The notes under the pieces are model-generated. The model saw only the letters and a list, made by a program, of their open reading frames with translations. It was not told the origin of the DNA and did not search any database. The position numbers were made by a program, and so were the translations under genes. 64,000 bases of DNA, taken from the NCBI GenBank assembly GCA_023548195.1, contig JAJHZJ010000695.1:1-64000 (forward strand). The letters are read 5' to 3'. Each line of letters begins with the position of its first letter. Position 1 is the stretch's first letter. Source of the DNA: Bettongia penicillata ogilbyi. Lineage: Eukaryota > Chordata > Mammalia > Diprotodontia > Potoroidae. Positions 57,471 through 64,000 of the stretch are shown here, piece by piece.

Positions 57471-58364
57471 TGGGAAAATGGTAGAGAGAATATAGCCTGG
57501 AGAAGAATGAATACTATTGTGGCCTGAATGTGCCCCTTAAAGTGAAGTTTGTGGGGAGAAGAAACCAAGAAAAGAGAAGATGTCTAGATTAAGAGAGTGC
57601 TTGAAATGTGCAAAGCTGACTAGCAGTCAGTCAACTGACTAGAATTTATTAACTGCCCACTTCTGTGATAGATAGATAGATGATAGAAATTTTTAGATTA
57701 TAGAAGAAAAGCCTTAGGAGTACATGAAAGTTGTTCTTAAATGTGAGAAAAGTTATCTCTTGAAAGAACATAAGGATTATTGTGTTTGGTTCTAGCCAAC
57801 AGGAACCCAGTAAGCTGGAGCAAATGAAAAGGAAGTTTCAACTCAGGATTTTCTAGCAATTAGAATTTTGCAAAAAGAAAATAAATCATCTTCTCATATA
57901 AAGGGCTTCTAAGTCCTAAAAGTAGATAGGTGAAAGCTTTATGATCACTGGTTGGGACTACTGTAGGTGGGAGTTCTTTTTGAGCAGAGACTAAAATGGA
58001 AGGTTTTCAAGCTTTTATGATCTTAATGTTATCTCACATTATAGAATAAAATGTTTTTATTATGTAAAAAAGATAAAGGGCCATTCACAGATAAGGGTAA
58101 GATATGAAAGAGAGGAGTTGACATTTATCACAGTTACTGTATGTATAATAGATGTATTCACATATAAGTATTCATATATTTATATGAATGTTATATGAAT
58201 ATATGTAGTCAATATAAGTAGCTGTTATAGTCTCCCAATTCCCTTTAAATGAGTCAAGTGGATCATAGTCATCAATACTTGGCAAACACTGAGACTGCAT
58301 TACACCAGGATTTCTTTACCTGGTGGTCTGAAGACTGTGTGTGTGTGTGTGTGTATACAAACAC

Positions 58365-58407
<43 letters not shown>

Positions 58408-58756
58408 TGATAGTTTTATTTTAATATAAATGGTTTCCTTTGGACAATCTTATGTGTATTTCTATGTAAAATCTTTTGAAAATAGGTCTCACCAGACTGC
58501 CCAAGGAATTCATGATATACAAAAATGGGTAAGAATTTCTCCATTAAACTATTGATCAAAATATTTTTATGTGTCTTTGAGACTTCCCCAAGTCCTCTGG
58601 CTCCCTTCAGAAGTATTCATTTGGGATGACTTGGGATTTCATTAATTTCCAAATGGAATTGATTAGGTGCAGAGTGGATCACACGTTCCCTTTGCTTCAT
58701 GTCAGGACTGTGGAAAATTGTGGTGCATCAGTCATCTGTCATAACTCCTGGTCAGG
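57471..58756. other. Upstream flank of the fourth receptor
   Basis: Mostly unassigned. (TG)n/(TA)n microsatellites lie at 58337-58404. Candidate splice acceptors before the ATG are AG at 58704-58705 ('tttgcttcatgtcag') and at 58754-58755; neither is strong. Confidence 0.45.
58337..58404. repeat. (TG)n and (AT)n microsatellite
   Basis: TG units at 58337-58354, a short CACA stretch, then AT units at about 58370-58404. Confidence 0.95.
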
Positions 58757-59695
58757 ATGTCATCTTCCAATGAAACCAACACTCTTCCTGAATTTTTTCT
58801 ACTTCTGGGGATCCCAGGGTTAGAAGCCTACCACATCTGGATTGCCTTCCCTTTTTGTATTGTGTATCTGACGGCAGTTGTGGGCAACATCACCATTATG
58901 CTGGTGATCAAGACAGAACAGAGCCTTCACCAGCCAATGTTTTATTTCTTGGCCCTTCTTTCTTTTATAGACCTTGGACTATCCACATCTACCATCCCCA
59001 AGATGCTTGGCATCTTCTGGTTTGACCTCAGGGAAATCAGCTTTGCAGGATGCCTTACCCAAATGTTCTTCATTCACACCTACACTGGCATGGAGTCACT
59101 GGTGTTGTTAGCCATGGCCATTGACCATTTTGTGGCTATCTGTTACCCACTGAGATACACCACTATCCTCACCAACAAGGTGGTGGTTATCATGGCTTCA
59201 GTAGTGGTTGGGAGGCCAGCTATTCTTGCCTTTCCTTTCTCCTTCCTCCTTAAAAGGTTGCCATTCTGTGGCCATTATATCATCCCCCACACCTACTGTG
59301 AGCATATTGGCATTGCTAGGCTAGCCTGTGCTAGCGTGAGGGTAAACATTATCTATGGCTTATTCACTATTTCTACCCTCATCTCTGACTTGATCCTCAT
59401 TGCCCTTTCCTATGTCCAGATACTTCGAGCAGTCTTCTGCCTCCCCTCCAGGGATGCACGACGAAAGGCCCTCAGCACCTGTGGCTCTCATGTCTGTGTC
59501 ATTCTGGCCTTCTATACACCTGCATTTTTCTCCTTCATGACCCACCGGTTTGGCCATAATGTCCCTCGCTACATCCACATCCTCCTGGCCAATCTCTATG
59601 TGGTCATCCCTCCAGCCCTTAATCCTGTCATTTATGGAGTCAGGACTAAACAGATCCAGGAACAGGTACTACGGGTATTTGTTCAGAAAGAATAG
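58757..59695 (+). CDS. Olfactory receptor, class I, OR52E-like (312 aa) with altered DRY motif
   Basis: This is an odorant GPCR of the array with an uninterrupted 312-codon frame from the ATG at 58757 ([10 protein letters not shown]; sequon NET at 5-7). Landmarks: LLLGIPGLE 15-23, GN 43-44, PMFYFLALL 60-68, Cys 99, HTYCEHIG with Cys 181, KALSTCGSH 237-245, PALNPVIY 286-293, tail VFVQKE. The end of TM3 reads [15 protein letters not shown] instead of the family [15 protein letters not shown]: residue 124, the DRY arginine, is His (CAT at 59126-59128), Tyr 122 is Ile, Tyr 125 is Phe and Asn 130 is Tyr. That Arg normally takes part in G-protein coupling. All else looks constrained, so it may be a functional variant or a gene beginning to decay. 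Confidence 0.96.
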   Translation: MSSSNETNTLPEFFLLLGIPGLEAYHIWIAFPFCIVYLTAVVGNITIMLVIKTEQSLHQPMFYFLALLSFIDLGLSTSTIPKMLGIFWFDLREISFAGCLTQMFFIHTYTGMESLVLLAMAIDHFVAICYPLRYTTILTNKVVVIMASVVVGRPAILAFPFSFLLKRLPFCGHYIIPHTYCEHIGIARLACASVRVNIIYGLFTISTLISDLILIALSYVQILRAVFCLPSRDARRKALSTCGSHVCVILAFYTPAFFSFMTHRFGHNVPRYIHILLANLYVVIPPALNPVIYGVRTKQIQEQVLRVFVQKE

Positions 59696-60639
59696 TCAAC
59701 ATATTCTCAGAATGAGGGAAATGTGGAATCATCCCTCAGAATGAAAGCAGCTCTCTTATCAAACCTGTTTACTCAGCAATATGTTAGGAAAAAGGCTCAT
59801 CATTGGAAGAGAGTGAGCTGAGCCACTCTCACTATGCTCCTCTAATTTAGCCAAATGATTCATTTACAGTACCTCTCTTTCCACAGTCTTCCTGTCTATA
59901 CCCATTCTGCCTAATATTTCCCCTGTGTTATAAGAGAAGACCCTCATTTTGATGATTAATAAAGGGCATTGCTAATTCCCTCAATGGTTGCAAGGACAAT
60001 TGACTCTCACTCTTACAGTTAAATTTCTGATCTGAGTCAAATATATATTTCTGTTCTTAAGGGAGAGATGAAGTACTCAGTACCTAGCTTGGAAAAAGGC
60101 CCATTCCTATTGGGTTCTTGGGCTCTTTGATCTTACCCTAATTATTGCTATCACCATTTTAAGGATTTGGTGGTGGAAAAGATTTAGGAAGACAGCCCTG
60201 TCCCATGATCATCTATTCCCCTCTGCAGCAAAGCTAACATCGCACTCTTAGGCTGGTTGGCATGATTACACCAAGATTGGATAGAAAATATATTTTACAC
60301 AAAGACTCGGTAGAATCTAGCTGGACCTAGTTTAAGAATTTGATCTCAGAGTCACCTCAGTTCTGGTTCTCAGTACAATGAAAGCTATTTGTCCTTTTAT
60401 CTAGAATACAGTCATTTCCTTGGTGTCATTTTTTAGATGTGAGAGGTCTTCATTCTCTTCCTATTTGTGCTCCGTGAAACATTACTTTAAATCCAATTCA
60501 TTTCTATAAGCATTTAACAAAATGGAAGATTGCTATTTTCATTTTTGTTCTATTTTTATTAATAGGACTATTTTAAGTATTAGACATTCACTCCTGTCAA
60601 CACCTGGGGTCCAACTCCAGATCCAGGATTAGAACCACC
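59696..60639. other. 3' flank of the fourth receptor, nothing recognised
   Basis: Presumed 3' UTR and intergenic DNA. An AATAAA occurs at about 59959-59964 ('tgattaataaagggc'), 264 bases past the stop, a possible polyadenylation signal. Confidence 0.4.
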
Positions 60640-61165
60640 TTAAAATACAATTGTTCACTATTATATTGAGGACTAAATTTAAAATCATCCCTTTTGAATT
60701 TGACAGTCTAAACAACCTCAATTTTTTGTGATTTACAATTCTCTCATACTTTTTATACTCAGCTCTCTTCCAGGAACTCTTGCAATCCTATTTGCTGTTG
60801 TTCATGCATGCAATCCATCTCTTGTTTCTGGTTTCCTGGAATGTTCTCTCTCTCCTCCTTCACATCTCAGCAACTCTGGTATCTTTCAATATTCAGTTCA
60901 AATGCCATCTTTTGCAAAAGGCCTTCTCAATCCTCATGGTTACTTGAGCCTTCCCTTCAATTGTTATTTTCATTCTACTTTGTAAGTATTTGGTACTTAC
61001 CTTTTTATTTACTTGTATGTTGTCTCCTCTGTTCAAATGTAAGCTTCTTGAGGGTAGAGAAGGTTTTACTTTGTTTTTGTCCTTCTTTGTCTCCCCAACA
61101 TTTAGCACAGTGCCTGGCACATAGTATATCCTTAATAAAAACGTGTTGTTAGATTAAAAATTCTT
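60640..61165 (+). repeat. L2-type LINE 3' end
   Basis: 'aatgccatcttttgcaaaag' and 'gccttctcaatcctcatgg', 'aaatgtaagcttcttgaggg', 'ccccaacatttagcacagtg' and 'cctggcacatagtatatcct' form the typical L2 3' end. The 114-codon frame at 60808-61152 is a by-product. Confidence 0.8.
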
Positions 61166-61789
61166 AATTATTACTAATTTTGCTTTTATTAATAGTATTA
61201 AAACTATTATTTTTGTTACTACTACAGTAGAGAACAAATACTAAAGGAATAGATTGAGTAGATTTCCCTTCTTTATCAGTCGGTTGTCAATATATCCTGT
61301 GGGCATACTGTGTGTAGACATCAGGGATTTACTTGAATCACTGACAAGCATGTGACCCTCAGTGAATTCACTAATGTACTAGGAAAGCAACACACACGAA
61401 ATCGCTCCATGAGATTTTATTGAAATTTTAAACATGCAGTTTGTCTTCTATCAAAATGAAAATAACTCTCCCCTTCCTATAGATCTATGAGATTCTCCTC
61501 ACTAACCATACCTGAGTGTGATTGAAGGGAAGAGACAGGGCAGATGTGAAGATATTAAAGCATTCCTAATTAAGGATGCCAAACCAGGCCTCCTGACATA
61601 GACATCCATACATAACTGAGAGCAGAAAGGAGTTAATGCTCATAACCCAAAAGATGTTTTACAAAATTTCCCTGCTTTTATTTCATAAGACCCAACCCTG
61701 AGCTTTTATGTTCCCTACATTATCAAGCAGCTGAAGATTATGAAGCAAAACTGGAAGAATTTCCTGCCTTAGAAACTGAAAATATTTGT
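61166..61789. other. Intergenic sequence, nothing recognised
   Basis: No gene or named repeat seen. Confidence 0.4.
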
Positions 61790-62372
61790 GAGATTGTGTC
61801 TCTACATGTACGTACAAATATACATGTGTATATATGTATTAACTTTGTGTATGTACAGATGTAAATATGTCTGTGTATGTCTGGCAGTCAAAGGTTATAT
61901 CTGCATCTATATTTATAGACATGTATATGTTCATATATGTATGCATAAAGTCATCCATTTAGCACTTAATGGTAATACACATACATATAAAACACATATT
62001 TAAACACACACATATATATTCATTCATATATATGTACGTACACATAACCCGTATTAAATGCCAAACAGATGACTATATACACACTCTCATTTGGATTTCA
62101 GTTTCTATGCAGGAATATTTCCCTACTTTTGCTTCATAAGTTCAAATATACATAAATGTGTATATTATATTCACATGTATATATGTATGTACATACAAAG
62201 AGATGTACTTTCACTTACCAATCCAAGGATATGTCCCTACTTTTGTTTCATACGATGCATATAAACACATATATAGATGCGCACATGTGGATGTGTATGT
62301 ATGTGTACACACATACATATGTGTGTTTATGCATATGTATGTGTATGTATGTATGTATATACACACACACAC
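61790..62372. repeat. TATG/CATA-rich low-complexity region
   Basis: Degenerate TGTATG and CACATA units. A phrase like 'cctacttttgcttcataag' (62122) recurs at about 62236 and weakly at about 61672, suggesting old internal duplication. Cys/Tyr/Ile-rich frames here are by-products. Confidence 0.8.
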
Positions 62373-63204
62373 ATTTTTGTGAATTTGTATTCATATTCAC
62401 TTTTGGGGCATTTAAGAGTTCCAAACACTCCATCCTCAAAGGATGTGTTGAGCTGAGTAATCAACCCTTAATCTTGATAGCGTAACGTTTCTTTTCTTGT
62501 TCCCTTCAGACTTCGCATCAGAGCTACAACTAGTTTGAGTAACCCAGAGTGGCTTCGTTTGTTTATCTGTTTTTAGATACTGAATATTCAGAAGAGCACA
62601 CCTTCTTTGACTCATGTGCCCAAAGAGTGCAGGCATTCTCTACTATAGAATGTCAGTTCTTACGTCCAATGGCTATTAAGTCACTTGACTTGAGGATCTC
62701 ACCCACACTGTTTCCCCTTTTATAGCAACCTTAGTTGTATCCCTTCCAGTTCCTATCCTCCTTCGACTTTCCTTTTCATCTATAACCTTCTTCTACTGTT
62801 AACAAACTACACTTCAGTTCTAGGTCTCTTCTCACATTCTTTCCTTCTTGTAGAACTCAGTAAAATTTAGTTTTCCCTTGAAGACACCATATCTCTTGAT
62901 TTTCTTTACAAGGCTGTTTTCTGCTTTTGTAGCTTCTGACTGAAAGGGCCAGGAAGAAGTCTTGAATACTTCTTGTTCCCCACTGCCTCTTTCAGATCCC
63001 CTTGGTACCATAACACCTCCCTCATTCAGCAACCACTTCTCCAAAATTTATCCCGTCTTTTTCAGAGTCTTCTTGTCACTTAGGGTTGTCCAGATAACTC
63101 TTTCCTCTAAATCCAATGAATTCATTGTCTGGCTCACGATGTCTCTATTTAAATATTCTTGTCTCCAAGTATTTCAACCTCTTTCATGCTTATAACCTCT
63201 CTGT
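62373..63204. other. Intergenic sequence, nothing recognised
   Basis: Small overlapping frames on both strands (62436-63195) have no family signature. Confidence 0.4.
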
Positions 63205-63450
63205 CTCTTGATGTTAACCACTACAGTTACTTCTAACTCTTTGTGAACTCATTTGGGGTTTTCTTGGAAAAAGATAATGGAACAGTTTGCCATTTCTTTC
63301 TCCAGTTCATTTTACAGATGAAAAACTGAGGCAAACAGGACTGACTTGCCCAACCATACAGATGTTAAGTATCTGAGGCCAGATCTGAAGTCATGAGGAT
63401 AGGTCCTCCTGATTCCAACCCAACGCTACTGTGTCACCTCACTGCCCCAC
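63205..63450 (-). repeat. MAR1-type SINE with RTE-like tail
   Basis: 'ctctttgtgaactcatttgg', 'ggttttcttggaaaaagata', 'tttgccatttctttctccag', 'cattttacagatgaaaaact' and 'gatctgaagtcatgaggata', then 'gctactgtgtcacctcactg', in the same order as 10635-10905. Confidence 0.85.
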
Positions 63451-64000
63451 TTAGTGGATTTTTAATCATGTACGTTCCCTTATACAATTCTCAGTAAAAT
63501 TTTCTCCATTGGCTAGAATTCCAAGTGACATCTCTAACTTTGCTCTAGTGGAGTTAGCTCAAACCCTTCCGACATTATTTGCTGTCCTGTGAAACTATTT
63601 CTACTGTCTCAATGTACAAACATTTCTCTTCCTTCTAGGCATTGGTTACTTGTTTTGAGTTTTTCAGAGAGCTGACCTTAATTTTAATAGTTCCTTGACA
63701 CTATCAGAAAAACAACAAGAACAAAGACTTTTCTCTGACAATACAATGGAGTTAATCCAAAAATTATCCTACCTTTTTCGTTCCATTTTTTCCCCATCCC
63801 TACAATAGTTCTTGATGGCAGGTCCTTAAGCGCAATGTTGATTCTACCTCTAAACCAACAATGGTGAGTTCTTAACCAATGTCTGTTTGTGGCAGGTATT
63901 AGAGATTAAGTCTACTTTCATTAAGATTTTTAACATTAAACTGAATAAAAACAAAGATGACATCTGTCAAATTTACTGGTGACATTAAGCTAGGAGAGAG
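63451..64000. other. Intergenic sequence to the right edge, nothing recognised
   Basis: No gene or named repeat seen. Confidence 0.4.

Overview
This is a window of vertebrate nuclear DNA, most likely from a marsupial. It is AT-rich, its genes are intronless single coding exons, and it is packed with old interspersed repeats. The marsupial call rests on the repeats: SINEs with an RTE-like tail (MAR1 type), an RTE LINE with a related short element, many MIR/CORE-type SINEs, L2 tails, and L1-related elements whose 3' ends I recognise from metatherian genomes. Species cannot be fixed by eye; an opossum-like genome is plausible.

The genes are a tandem array of class I (fish-like) olfactory receptors of the OR52 family, closest to the OR52E group. 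All are on the + strand: the C-terminal third of one gene at the left edge (1-308), then intact 311-312 codon genes at 18836-19771, 40458-41393 and 58757-59695. Start-to-start or end-to-start spacing is about 18-22 kb. A broken receptor lies at 44783-45543 and a 15-codon receptor tail at 47486-47533. These genes do not form an operon or pathway; each encodes an odorant GPCR, normally expressed one allele per olfactory neuron.

Between the genes, three full-length ORF1-only L1 derivatives (half-L1 or HAL1 type), each with target-site duplications, lie at 4862-7641 (-), 37430-40319 (+) and 49758-52612 (-). A decayed L1 with ORF2 lies at 25580-28400 (+) and a decayed RTE LINE at 11266-13800 (-). 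Smaller L1 3' ends, L2 and CR1-like pieces, SINEs and microsatellites fill much of the rest. The microsatellites are (TA)n, (GATA)n, (GA)n, (ACT)n and (TG)n.

I saw no RNA gene, CRISPR array or non-receptor host protein gene, and nothing that amounts to a new biological system. The points most worth checking are these: the 58.7 kb receptor has His in place of the Arg of its DRY motif; the 40.4 kb receptor has a HAL1 insertion ending 138 bp before its start codon; that HAL1 copy is a mosaic containing a piece of L1 ORF2; and an unexplained repeat sits as an inverted pair around 42-43 kb. Repeat boundaries were drawn by eye and are approximate unless a target-site duplication is given.
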